Of a DNA stretch of 8,541 nucleotides, positions 1 through 6,865 are shown piece after piece. Origin of the DNA: JBMHDN01 sp049889355. Lineage in GTDB: Bacteria > Pseudomonadota > Alphaproteobacteria > Puniceispirillales > Puniceispirillaceae. The notes under the pieces were generated by a model. That model worked only from the letters and a program-made list of their open reading frames with translations. It searched no databases and was not told the DNA's origin. The DNA lies in contig JBMHDN010000056.1 in assembly GCA_049889355.1 (NCBI GenBank), positions 1-8,541 of the forward strand. Direction: 5' to 3'. The position numbers were made by a program, and so were the translations under genes. Every line of letters starts with the position of its first letter. Within the stretch, counting starts at the first letter, position 1.

Positions 1-3
1 CCC

Positions 4-1914
4 TTATTCAGGGGTGCCGATTTCATATTGTTCGACCATGGCGGTTGGGATCACCGCGACATTGCGCATTTCAATGCTCAGGCTGTCATCTGACGGGTGG
101 CGATAGAAGGTGGTATCACCGGAATTATCCAAAGTATAGCCAGCGGCGGTCAGCTGAGAGACAGACTGGGTAGATACGGTGCCATCCATGCTCACCCCAA
201 CCGGCTGGCGCAAATCCCAGGTCACCCCACCTTGTTGAAACTGAGTGCCATTGCTGAGCGTCCAGTTATTATCAAAGCTAACCAGCGCGCCATATTCGGT
301 GGTGTAGTCACGTGCCGCGCTCGGATCAGCCGAAATCTCGGCAAATTCGACCAAAGTGGTGTGGTTAATCTCTGTCCCGAAACTACCGATCAGACCATCG
401 AGCACATTATCACCATCCGAGATAGAGCCAAAATCGCCTCTGAAATCCAGATTAACCTGATTGGCCCCAGAGCCAAGCGTATCGGTCGGGAAAAGTTCAA
501 TACCAGAGGTTTCGGTATAGCTGGACAGATTAGCAAGGTTGATATTCTTGTTCACATCTGAATAGGACTGGCCATTCACCACCAGATTATTCAGCGCAAA
601 GGTGCCGGTCACCTGTGTTGTCTCGTAATTCAACAGCACATTATAATCGACTGTGCCAGATGATTGGATGTTAGATGAGAAGGTCGCAAAGGCATCATTG
701 CCATCAACTGTTACATCCAGATTATTGCCATAATTATAGTTGCTCGGCACAGAGAAAGCCTGGCTGCCTGCTTCCAGAGCAAGGCCTGATTTCTGGAACC
801 GGATAGAGCCCTGATAGCTGGAAGAGACCAAATCGGCATAACGCTGATTATAGAGCTGGAGCTGGTCGCCACCTGTTGGTGGGTTCACCAGTGAATAAGC
901 ACCGCCGCCATCATTCTGGACAGTCAGCCAGAGTGGCTGGCCACCGGCGATCAGATAAGACAGCAATTCAGCTTCAATATTCAGACCAGCTGGCGCATCT
1001 GCCAAATCTTCTTCAGACAGGCCGATGATCCCGGCCAGACCAGAGCTGCGCAGATAATTGGCCAGATTAGACACATTAATATTGCCATCTTCGCCCACCG
1101 CGACATTTTCCGCGACCAAGGTTACCACATCTTCGATGGTTTCGACGGTCTCAGGGGTAAGGCCTGAGCCGGTAGTGGTGCCAGTGCCATCACCATCTTG
1201 CTGAGCTTCAATCGCGGCGGCAATCTGCGGGGCCACGAACTCAACTGCGCTGACCAGCTCTTCGACCAGCTCAGGCGGAAATTGCACAGGCGGAGCGACA
1301 CTGCCCGCGGCATCAATGCTGGTCCCCCACCCAGGGGTCAGCAAGGCCACCGGATCAGCCAAGGCCGCACTCGCCACTTCAATCGCCCCAGAAAGCAACA
1401 GCAAATCTGCCTCGCCATCATCACCGACACGCCCGGCGACAGAGGTACCGCGAATAGAGGCTGAGGCATTAGGCAGTTTCAGCTTCATGGCTTCTGGGCC
1501 TTGCTTGGCAATCTTGCCGGAAATGAATTTAAAGCTGCCGCGCTTGACCGACGCGACCAGAGAGCCACCATCCGAGCTGCCTGGATCATAGATAAATTCA
1601 TCAAAAACCAGCACAGAATTAGGCCCAATTGAGAAAACCGTCTGGTCAGAGAGCAGCACCTGCAACTTGTCATTCGGCCCTGTTGCGACTTCATCATTGA
1701 GGAAAATCGGGTCGCCCACATCAGCAATCCGGCCAATCATCTGACCATTTTCAGGCAGGTAATTGATATTCACAGGGGCGGTGGTTGCCGCAATCACCCC
1801 GCTCTGAGGCCGGTCAAGCGGATTGGAAATCTGCGCCAGTGCTTGTGTTGAAAAAATAGGCGCAAGGCCCATCACAACGGCAACGCTCAGGCTGAAAAAT
1901 GTCTTGAACCGCAT
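4..1914 (-). CDS. Exported FecR-domain protein with a long beta-rich C-terminal region
   Basis: The 636-residue product starts with a signal peptide: MRFK, a hydrophobic stretch, then STQALA with likely cleavage after Ala27. It is therefore probably periplasmic, surface or secreted. Residues ~55-180 match the FecR domain (PF04773 type): a GDPIFLNDEVATG segment, then DKLQVLLSDQTVFSIGPNS at ~83-100, and the closing ASIRGTSVAGRVG at ~152-164. The rest, to residue 636, is Gly/Asn/Ser/Thr-rich with alternating hydrophobic residues, suggesting beta structure. I do not recognise this part; a TbpB-like or passenger barrel is possible but unproven. An upstream in-frame ATG at 1926 would add MEAD, but it has no Shine-Dalgarno and would spoil the signal peptide, whereas GGAGG lies 5 nt before the ATG at 1914. 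FecR itself is an anti-sigma regulator of iron uptake. Stand-alone exported proteins with this domain usually lack a paired sigma factor, and none is seen here, so a regulatory role is not implied. Confidence 0.85.
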   Translation of the reverse strand: MRFKTFFSLSVAVVMGLAPIFSTQALAQISNPLDRPQSGVIAATTAPVNINYLPENGQMIGRIADVGDPIFLNDEVATGPNDKLQVLLSDQTVFSIGPNSVLVFDEFIYDPGSSDGGSLVASVKRGSFKFISGKIAKQGPEAMKLKLPNASASIRGTSVAGRVGDDGEADLLLLSGAIEVASAALADPVALLTPGWGTSIDAAGSVAPPVQFPPELVEELVSAVEFVAPQIAAAIEAQQDGDGTGTTTGSGLTPETVETIEDVVTLVAENVAVGEDGNINVSNLANYLRSSGLAGIIGLSEEDLADAPAGLNIEAELLSYLIAGGQPLWLTVQNDGGGAYSLVNPPTGGDQLQLYNQRYADLVSSSYQGSIRFQKSGLALEAGSQAFSVPSNYNYGNNLDVTVDGNDAFATFSSNIQSSGTVDYNVLLNYETTQVTGTFALNNLVVNGQSYSDVNKNINLANLSSYTETSGIELFPTDTLGSGANQVNLDFRGDFGSISDGDNVLDGLIGSFGTEINHTTLVEFAEISADPSAARDYTTEYGALVSFDNNWTLSNGTQFQQGGVTWDLRQPVGVSMDGTVSTQSVSQLTAAGYTLDNSGDTTFYRHPSDDSLSIEMRNVAVIPTAMVEQYEIGTPE

Positions 1915-1919
1915 ATCGG

Positions 1920-1924
1920 CCTCC
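1920..1924 (-). promoter_or_regulatory. Ribosome binding site that sets the FecR-protein start
   Basis: On the minus strand GGAGG is followed by a 5-nt spacer (CCGAT) and the ATG at 1914-1912. The motif overlaps the last base of the alternative upstream ATG (1926-1924), which itself has no purine-rich motif before it. This favours the downstream start, which also gives a clean signal peptide. Confidence 0.75.
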
Positions 1925-2013
1925 ATTCAGACCAGCCAGACAGCAAGAGGTGTCAGACTGGCGGATAAATTCACCTATCATTAGTATATATTAAAATTTA
2001 GTTAATAATTAAA

Positions 2014-2043
2014 GTCATCAGCCAATCACATTTGCGTGATGAC
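2014..2043. repeat. Two overlapping inverted repeats in the divergent intergenic region
   Basis: GTCATCA (2014-2020) is exactly inverted as TGATGAC (2037-2043). A second pair, ATCAC (2025-2029) and GTGAT (2036-2040), has a 6-nt spacer. The right arms overlap, so in RNA only one hairpin could form at a time. The element lies in the 271-bp gap between the divergent FecR-protein and CWC-protein genes, next to a very AT-rich stretch (about 1979-2013) that is the likeliest promoter zone. It could be an operator or have no function. I could not assign a clear -35/-10 pair on either strand. Confidence 0.35.
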
Positions 2044-2185
2044 CTGTTTAGACCAGCCCAAAGGGGTTATTTTTCAGCTTCACCTGTGGTTTTAGGCTGG
2101 ATTTTATGCGGTGTTGAGGCTTAGGCTGAAACTGTCTTTTGGTTTTTACGCATCGAGCGGTGCGCACCAAGGACAGGGGGACCAA

Positions 2186-2440
2186 ATGGAAAAACTGATT
2201 TGTGAGCGCTGCGGCACATCCTTTAAATGTGGTTCAAAGCGCAATGAGGCAGGCGAGATCACGCAAATGTGCTGGTGTGCGCATCTGCCTAATTTTCAAG
2301 ATGGTTTTGATTTAGCAGGCTCATGCCTGTGCCCGGATTGCCTGACCAATGGCAAGGCCAAAGCCGTGACACGCCAGAAAAAGGCCAAGACCAAAGCCCG
2401 CCAGACAGCCCGCCAGTCTCTTGCCACATCTGGCGGATAG
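2186..2440 (+). CDS. Small cysteine-rich CWC-family protein
   Basis: This 84-residue protein has eight cysteines in the pattern of the cysteine-rich CWC family (PF14375 type): C6-x2-C9 (CERC), C15, the signature C29-W30-C31, and C47-x-C49-x2-C52 (CLCPDC). The spacing suggests metal binding, probably zinc, but the family's function is not known to me. Residues ~57-76 form a Lys/Arg/Gln-rich tail, including two ARQ(T/S) units encoded by a 12-bp near-repeat, which could contact nucleic acid. The ATG at 2186 is chosen because AGGGGG (2175-2180) lies 5 nt upstream and the cysteine motif begins directly after it. A longer in-frame start at 2111 adds 25 residues with no family resemblance. There is no signal peptide, so it is likely cytoplasmic. 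It stands alone, divergent from the FecR gene and convergent with gloB. Confidence 0.8.
   Translation: MEKLICERCGTSFKCGSKRNEAGEITQMCWCAHLPNFQDGFDLAGSCLCPDCLTNGKAKAVTRQKKAKTKARQTARQSLATSGG
2398..2436. repeat. Alternative GC-rich hairpins at the 3' end of the CWC gene
   Basis: CCGCCAG occurs at 2398-2404 and again at 2410-2416. Either copy can pair with CTGGCGG at 2430-2436; with the first copy the stem grows to 8 bp (CCGCCAGA with TCTGGCGG). The element covers the last codons of the CWC gene and lies in the convergent region shared with gloB. No T-tract follows on either strand, so it is not a standard intrinsic terminator. Part of the repetition reflects the repeated ARQ codons. Confidence 0.3.
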
Positions 2441-2561
2441 GCTGTAATCCCCCGCGCAGCTGCCACTAAACCAGCAGAACCATCGGCAGCGCCATATCGC
2501 TTGATGCCAGAGCTCCAGACGTTAAATCTCATTTCTCACAATCTGTCTTAAGACATGATCT

Positions 2562-3365
2562 TTAGAAATTGTCTTTTCGGGTCCGCACCTCGGCAAAGAC
2601 CTCAGCCTGGCTGGCCTGTTCCAGCCCGAGGGCCGCACGTAAATCTGCATCATCCCAGCGCAAAAACGGGTTCAGCTGTTTTTCGAGCCCAAGTCTGGTC
2701 GGCACAGTTGGCTCGCCATTCGCCCGCAACGCCTCAATGGCCGCCGCCTGCGCCTTCAGGCCGGCATGCTCAGGCTCTACTGACAAGGCAAAACGGGCAT
2801 TGGCCGCACTATATTCATGTGAACAACAAACCTCCACCTCATCTGGCAGGGCGGTGAGTTTGGCCAGCGAGGCTTGCATCATCGCCATATCCCCTTCAAA
2901 AACGCGCCCGCATCCCAGGTGAAACAGCGTATCCCCGCTAAATAGAAGGCCGGCATCAGCCAGATAGAAATTCACCATATCCAGCGTATGGCCTGGGGTG
3001 GCGATCACCTCAACAGAGCGGCCGGCAAACTCAAATTTGCTGCCATCTCTCACCGGCTGATTGACAGCTGCAAGCGGCTTGTGTGATGTCGCCGGATCAG
3101 GGCCCCAGACCGCGATATCGGGCTCACCTTCGACCAGCTCAGCCAGCCCATTTGTATGATCCCCATGATGATGGGTGATGAAAATATCGCTCAGCGTCCA
3201 GCCCAGCGCATCCAACACATCGCCATAACGCGCGCCATCTCCGGCATCTACCGCCGCGCAGGCCCCGCTCGCCTCATCTCTTATCAGATAGCCGTAATTA
3301 TCACTGCCATAAAGAAACTGAACCAAACGCAGCCCATCAAATGTACCAATCATGCGATAGAGCAT
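2562..3365 (-). CDS. gloB: Hydroxyacylglutathione hydrolase (glyoxalase II)
   Basis: GloB hydrolyses S-D-lactoylglutathione to D-lactate and glutathione, the second step of methylglyoxal detoxification in the cytoplasm. The 267-residue product is slightly longer than the usual ~250-260 and shows the whole metallo-beta-lactamase core. THHHGDH at 64-70 gives H65, H67, D69 and H70. TPGH gives H126, SGDTLFHLGCG gives the bridging D145, and CSHEYSAANARFA gives H183. All seven binuclear metal ligands are therefore present. The C-terminal glyoxalase II domain ends with EKQLNPFLRW at ~228-237. The second histidine of the usual GHTxGH is Met130, a position that is not a metal ligand. AAGGA lies 7 nt before the ATG at 3365; a second ATG at 3353 has no such motif. 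It follows gloA by 74 bp on the same strand, so co-transcription is likely. Confidence 0.95.
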   Translation of the reverse strand: MLYRMIGTFDGLRLVQFLYGSDNYGYLIRDEASGACAAVDAGDGARYGDVLDALGWTLSDIFITHHHGDHTNGLAELVEGEPDIAVWGPDPATSHKPLAAVNQPVRDGSKFEFAGRSVEVIATPGHTLDMVNFYLADAGLLFSGDTLFHLGCGRVFEGDMAMMQASLAKLTALPDEVEVCCSHEYSAANARFALSVEPEHAGLKAQAAAIEALRANGEPTVPTRLGLEKQLNPFLRWDDADLRAALGLEQASQAEVFAEVRTRKDNF

Positions 3366-3404
3366 CTTTATATCCTTAATATTCTGTTAAATCAGCTCAG
3401 CCTT

Positions 3405-3457
3405 TACCAGCTGCCTGTATTTTCCCCGAAATGCAGCCCCTACCAGCTGCCTGTATT
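3405..3457. repeat. 17-bp direct repeat duplicating the end of gloA, stop codon included
   Basis: TACCAGCTGCCTGTATT occurs at 3405-3421 and at 3441-3457, offset by 36 bp (12 codons). Read on the minus strand, the copy at 3441-3457 encodes the gloA C-terminus N-T-G-S-W, followed by TAG. After GLHFGE-coding sequence in the same frame, the second copy again encodes N-T-G-S-W, followed by TAA. This looks like a tandem duplication at the gene's tail. It occupies most of the gloA-gloB gap. Confidence 0.9.
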
Positions 3458-3880
3458 GTCCATAGACGCCCAGGGTTCTTGTGCTGGCAGCGCATCACCT
3501 TCCTGGATCAGCTCAATCGAAATCCCTTCAGGCGAGCGGATAAAGGCCATATTGCCATCGCGTGGCGGCCTGTTGATGGTCACCCCCTTATCCATCAGCC
3601 GCTGACAGCTGGCATAGATATCATCCACCCGGTAAGCGAGATGGCCAAAATTGCGCGCGCCAGTATAGCGCTCTGGGTCCCAATTATAGGTCAGCTCTAA
3701 TTCAGGGGCGTGGTGGGCATGGGCAGCCTCAACATCTTTGGGCGCGGCGAGGAAGATCAGCGTGAAGCGGCCCTTCTCATTATCATAGCGGCGGGTTTCG
3801 ACCAGCCCCAGCGCATCACAATAAAAAGCCAGCGCCGCCTCGATATTTTCAATCCGCACCATCGTATGTACATAGCGCAT
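3440..3880 (-). CDS. gloA: Lactoylglutathione lyase (glyoxalase I)
   Basis: GloA converts the methylglyoxal-glutathione hemithioacetal to S-D-lactoylglutathione, feeding GloB encoded directly downstream. The 146-residue protein is a two-module vicinal-oxygen-chelate fold. The four metal ligands can be placed by comparison with E. coli GloA: H5 (MRYVHTM), E62 (LELTYNW), H80 (FGHLAYRV) and E123 (ISIELIQ). The length fits the short bacterial, nickel/cobalt-type class rather than the longer zinc-type class. AGGGG lies 7 nt before the ATG at 3880. The protein ends in WASMDNTGSW before a TAG codon. In-frame sequence beyond that TAG repeats NTGSW before a TAA, so readthrough would add 11 residues plus the read-through residue. 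The upstream region carries a 12-bp tandem repeat that may sit in the promoter or 5' leader. Confidence 0.95.
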   Translation of the reverse strand: MRYVHTMVRIENIEAALAFYCDALGLVETRRYDNEKGRFTLIFLAAPKDVEAAHAHHAPELELTYNWDPERYTGARNFGHLAYRVDDIYASCQRLMDKGVTINRPPRDGNMAFIRSPEGISIELIQEGDALPAQEPWASMDNTGSW

Positions 3881-3903
3881 CGCCTATCCCCTTTTGCTGT
3901 CTT

Positions 3904-3951
3904 GGCCTATTTTATGGCCTATTTTATGGCCTGTTTTATGGCCTGTTATCG
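3904..3951. repeat. 12-bp tandem repeat upstream of gloA (about 3.5 units)
   Basis: The units are GGCCTATTTTAT (3904-3915), an identical copy (3916-3927), GGCCTGTTTTAT (3928-3939), and a diverged fourth unit GGCCTGTTATCG (3940-3951). The array begins 23 bp upstream of the gloA ATG, so it lies in the gloA leader or promoter. A change in copy number by slippage would move any promoter beyond it by steps of 12 bp. The arms are too short and lack spacers, so it is not a CRISPR array. Confidence 0.9.
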
Positions 3952-4234
3952 GTTTTGATAAAGCCGCCTTGCGGTTGAGCCTTTTGGTTGCTCGATTGTT
4001 CGTCATTTTTGGTGGTGATCTGGGCCTGATAGACAGGCACCCCACCCCTTTTCCAAACCTAGGCCACCCCATCTTAACTGGCAATGGGCAAGACCGAAAA
4101 AGACAGAGAAGGGGGATTAAGCGGTCCCGCCACCCCGCCGCAAGACTTAATAAAGACTGAAAAAGAATGCCCAAAATTAGGCTTTTATTAACCTCTTTAC
4201 GCTATGGTCACCTGCTGAACATCTTTTTTCAGAG

Positions 4235-4241
4235 AAGGAGG
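4235..4241 (+). promoter_or_regulatory. Strong ribosome binding site before a GTG start
   Basis: AAGGAGG lies 5 nt (CGGGG) before the GTG at 4247. It is the best Shine-Dalgarno in the window, fixes the start of the 543-residue gene, and indicates that the gene is meant to be translated efficiently when transcribed. Confidence 0.8.
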
Positions 4242-4246
4242 CGGGG

Positions 4247-5878
4247 GTGATTCAGGAGAATGATACGGAGTTTTTGGAGTGTAGATATCTGCTCGATGAA
4301 TTTATTCCAAAAATTGGCAAAGACAAATGGCAAACGGTTTTTTTGAAAGATACAGGACCTCATTGGCGCAAGGGTAGTTACATAGCTGTCTGGTGTGCGC
4401 TCTTAAAACCAGAGGCAGCGAAGCGCTCTCTTGAGAGTGACAACCTAAATTTTGACTTGGAGTTTTGTTCTTCAGCGCCAGATATCGGAACGCGTTATCC
4501 CGAAAACAGAGAACCAGAAATTTATTATGAGCCTTCGCACAACAAATCAATAAGACCATTTGTTCTTGTCGGATATGATGAAGGGCTTTGTGAAGAATTT
4601 AGACTATTTCATCGAAGCAAACTCAATGACAAATATGACCGTCTTGTTGTCATTGATGATTCTGATAATCCAACAGAAATTGCAAAATTAGGGAAAGATA
4701 GAGTTCAAGTTCACCTCAAATATTTGAAGCAATTTCTTGCTATGAGCCAATTACATCTCGTTATCAATATTAAAGCAGTACGATATTCCAAAGATGACTT
4801 CCCTTACTCCAATGAAGATATTCAAATCGATAATGGTGTGATTAATGACTTCCGATGGGAACGAAGAATATGCGAAGCAGATTCTTGCCCTGGTGACAGT
4901 AAATGGTGTTCTGTTTTTCGTGGCAAAAAAATAATTGCTCCCGCTTCACAAAGCGAGGCTTTCAAGAAAATGTTCAAACCTGACAAGAGGCGTGATGAGA
5001 TCCAGTTTATAGTCGGAATTGATGAGCATGGCGAGGATATAACTTTTGGAAGTAATCCGGCTTATCTTGCCGATTTTTTTGGTGCAAACCCTGAAAGCCC
5101 CAACTTTTTAACACCTACCCAATTTCGAAAGGAAGTGTTGACAAAATACTATAATCATCCAGAGAGATATCGTGTTGATCAAGGGTTGGTCAGGAGCGGT
5201 TCATGGTCTTTACGTGCAGATACTGACCACAAGGATAAAGTTATAGTTTTTCTGGGTGATTTATATGCTTTGCCTTACGATGAAATGCTTTACTGGAAAT
5301 CATTCAATGTTCCTGTGGATGGAAATTTGAGCCGCTCATATTTCCAAAATAGTTTTATGTGTAACCCCGTCGATGCAGAAACTGCTGATCTTAAATTCCG
5401 ACGAAACTATGTACATTTCAACAAAGCATGGAAAAATAAATATAAATTCTATTTCTTTCGTGAACTTTCTGAGCATGACATCACACTGATTGATACAATT
5501 CAGATACCTGCCAGCAACGCACAAAAGGTTTTCGATCAACAGGTGCTCAATCTGGCCAAATTGCTAATTGATCAAATAAATGTTGAGGCATTGAATAATC
5601 ACTATGGCCCATTTAATGAGACTATTGGGTCCATCCAAAAATTGGAGCAATCTTTTCCTTGTGAAGCAGAAGACATTGTTCCGTTTTTAAGAGATTTACA
5701 AAGTCTTAGATCATCTGGCTCTGCTCATACCAAGGGAAGGAATTATCAAAAGGCATTGCGGAAAATGGAAATTTCATTGCAGGACAAGCCGAAGGCTTTC
5801 GAGCAAATTCTAAATTTGGCAATTTCTCATTTAGAAAATTTGAGTCAGAACTGTTTACTTGAAACCATACACCCCTAA
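4247..5878 (+). CDS. Uncharacterised 543-residue protein with a putative C-terminal HEPN-like domain
   Basis: I do not recognise a named family. The start is GTG, set by AAGGAGG 5 nt upstream. There is no signal peptide or membrane segment, so it is probably cytoplasmic. Residues 1-~420 are mixed alpha/beta. Notable segments are RPFVLVGYDEGLCEEFRLFH (103-122), VHLKYLKQFLAMSQLHLVI (155-173) and a Cys cluster C209-x4-C214-x6-C221. Residues ~425-535 look like several amphipathic helices and contain FLRDLQSLRSSGSAH, giving R488-x5-H494. That matches the Rx4-6H catalytic motif of HEPN ribonucleases, which are common in toxins and abortive-infection proteins. The HEPN assignment is inference from motif and helix pattern. 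Composition differs from its neighbours: 20/60 G+C at 4621-4680 versus 33-34/60 at 3601-3660 and 6121-6180, suggesting horizontal acquisition. It stands alone, and its stop overlaps the stop of the convergent dehydrogenase gene. Alternatively it is an unrelated accessory protein with a chance R-x5-H. Confidence 0.8.
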   Translation: MIQENDTEFLECRYLLDEFIPKIGKDKWQTVFLKDTGPHWRKGSYIAVWCALLKPEAAKRSLESDNLNFDLEFCSSAPDIGTRYPENREPEIYYEPSHNKSIRPFVLVGYDEGLCEEFRLFHRSKLNDKYDRLVVIDDSDNPTEIAKLGKDRVQVHLKYLKQFLAMSQLHLVINIKAVRYSKDDFPYSNEDIQIDNGVINDFRWERRICEADSCPGDSKWCSVFRGKKIIAPASQSEAFKKMFKPDKRRDEIQFIVGIDEHGEDITFGSNPAYLADFFGANPESPNFLTPTQFRKEVLTKYYNHPERYRVDQGLVRSGSWSLRADTDHKDKVIVFLGDLYALPYDEMLYWKSFNVPVDGNLSRSYFQNSFMCNPVDAETADLKFRRNYVHFNKAWKNKYKFYFFRELSEHDITLIDTIQIPASNAQKVFDQQVLNLAKLLIDQINVEALNNHYGPFNETIGSIQKLEQSFPCEAEDIVPFLRDLQSLRSSGSAHTKGRNYQKALRKMEISLQDKPKAFEQILNLAISHLENLSQNCLLETIHP

Positions 5879-6723
5879 AACCGGACGGCGAGGTGGTCGA
5901 ACAAGCGAGTCGGGAGCAGTTTTTTGACCCCATACATCAGCTTGGTTGCCCAGGTGATGCGATAGCGCCGGCGCGGGCGGCTCGCTTCACACGCATGGAG
6001 CAGCGCTTTGGTCGTGGCCTCAACGCCCAGCTCAAACGGGTCTTTTGGCGGGTTATCCATGGTCAGGCGCGGTATCAGCGCTTTTTCATAAAAACGTCGC
6101 CGCACACTGGCCTTTACATCAATCCATTTTTCGAAATGCGGCCAGCTATTCTCGCGAATCCGGGTGCGGATAGGCCCTGGCTCAATCAGCACCAGCTCAA
6201 TACCGGTCCCGCGCATTTCAAGACGCAGCGTATCTGTATAGCCTTCGAGCGCAAATTTCGTTGCATTATAAGGCCCGCGCCAGCGCAGAGCGGCAAAGCC
6301 TAGAATAGAGCTGTTCTGAATAATCCGCCCGCTGGCTTGGCCGCGCATCACCGGTATCGCCAGCCGGGTCAGGCTGTGCCAGCCAAAAAAATTCGATTCA
6401 AAAATCTGGCGGATCGCATCTGTTGGCATATCTTCAAGCGCGCCTGGTATCGCATAGGCCCCATTATTAAACAGCACATCAAGGCGCCCACCGGTGATCG
6501 CCATGGCGTGCTCAAAACCCGCCTCGATACTGGCTGGCTCTTCATAATCAATGCGCACAGACGCCAGGCCCATGGCGCGCATCTTTTCGCAATCTGCCTC
6601 TTTACGGCAGCTGGCAATCACCAGCCAGCCGCGCGCATGCAGCGCACATGCACCATCCAGCCCAATGCCAGAAGAACAGCCTGTGATCAGGATGGTTTTT
6701 TGTGGAGAAGATTTTGTGCGCAT
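5875..6723 (-). CDS. Short-chain dehydrogenase/reductase (SDR family)
   Basis: This is an NAD(P)-dependent classical SDR of 282 residues, within or just above the usual ~250-280. The substrate is unknown. The cofactor-binding TGCSSGIG is at 14-21. NNGAY (86-90) stands in the NNAG position; Ser138/139 and the YNATK motif (Tyr152, Lys156) supply the catalytic residues. EPGPIRT (181-187) follows the active site. The basic C-terminus (RPRRRYRITWATKLMYGVKKLLP) may lie against the membrane or bind the substrate. The ATG at 6723 is preferred because AAGAG lies 6 nt before it and homologues begin shortly before the glycine motif; an in-frame ATG at 6738 would add MQEPD without a ribosome site. The stop TAG (5877-5875) overlaps the TAA of the convergent AT-rich gene. 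It diverges from the aminotransferase gene. Confidence 0.9.
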   Translation of the reverse strand: MRTKSSPQKTILITGCSSGIGLDGACALHARGWLVIASCRKEADCEKMRAMGLASVRIDYEEPASIEAGFEHAMAITGGRLDVLFNNGAYAIPGALEDMPTDAIRQIFESNFFGWHSLTRLAIPVMRGQASGRIIQNSSILGFAALRWRGPYNATKFALEGYTDTLRLEMRGTGIELVLIEPGPIRTRIRENSWPHFEKWIDVKASVRRRFYEKALIPRLTMDNPPKDPFELGVEATTKALLHACEASRPRRRYRITWATKLMYGVKKLLPTRLFDHLAVRF

Positions 6724-6865
6724 ATCAGGCTCTTGCATTTACAGATCAGATCACGTTCAACATAAAGACACAAGAAAGACAACAGACAGCCATTATCATG
6801 CTGTTCTTCCAAAACGGTCCCTATATGATGCCTCCTAGATAGGCCAAAAACCGACAGGATAAAAT

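Larger units (their letters stand above)
3881..4246. other. Divergent intergenic region between gloA and the 543-residue gene
   Basis: This 366-bp stretch should hold the gloA-gloB promoter (minus) and that of the 4247 gene (plus). Visible structure includes the 12-bp tandem repeat at 3904-3951, an inverted repeat TTATC-N6-GATAA at 3946-3961, and a short CCGC-ctt-GCGG hairpin at 3964-3974. Composition becomes AT-rich toward 4150-4230. Small open frames cross it on both strands, but their products are low-complexity or compositionally odd and lack convincing ribosome sites. No clear -35/-10 pair, tRNA or attachment site is visible. Confidence 0.6.

Noticed and set aside
97..561. A 154-codon plus-strand frame opposite the FecR-domain gene.
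   Set aside because: It is a shadow of the real minus-strand gene with no family features.
3904..3951. The tandem repeat as a CRISPR array.
   Set aside because: Units are 12 bp and contiguous without spacers, and no cas genes are present.
3884..4174. Open frames on both strands across the gloA upstream region (minus 3884-4174, plus 3894-4160).
   Set aside because: Their apparent repeats (GHKIGHK, WPILWPV) are only the 12-bp DNA repeat translated. They overlap each other, and the products look like no protein.
4170..4230. A sigma-70 promoter for the 543-residue gene in the AT-rich upstream stretch.
   Set aside because: Several partial hexamers can be drawn, but none has both a good match and correct spacing.
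6454..6468. NNGA in place of NNAG in the dehydrogenase looked like a damaged active-site motif.
   Set aside because: Ser, Tyr and Lys of the catalytic site are intact, and NNGA/NNGG variants occur in functional SDR subgroups.
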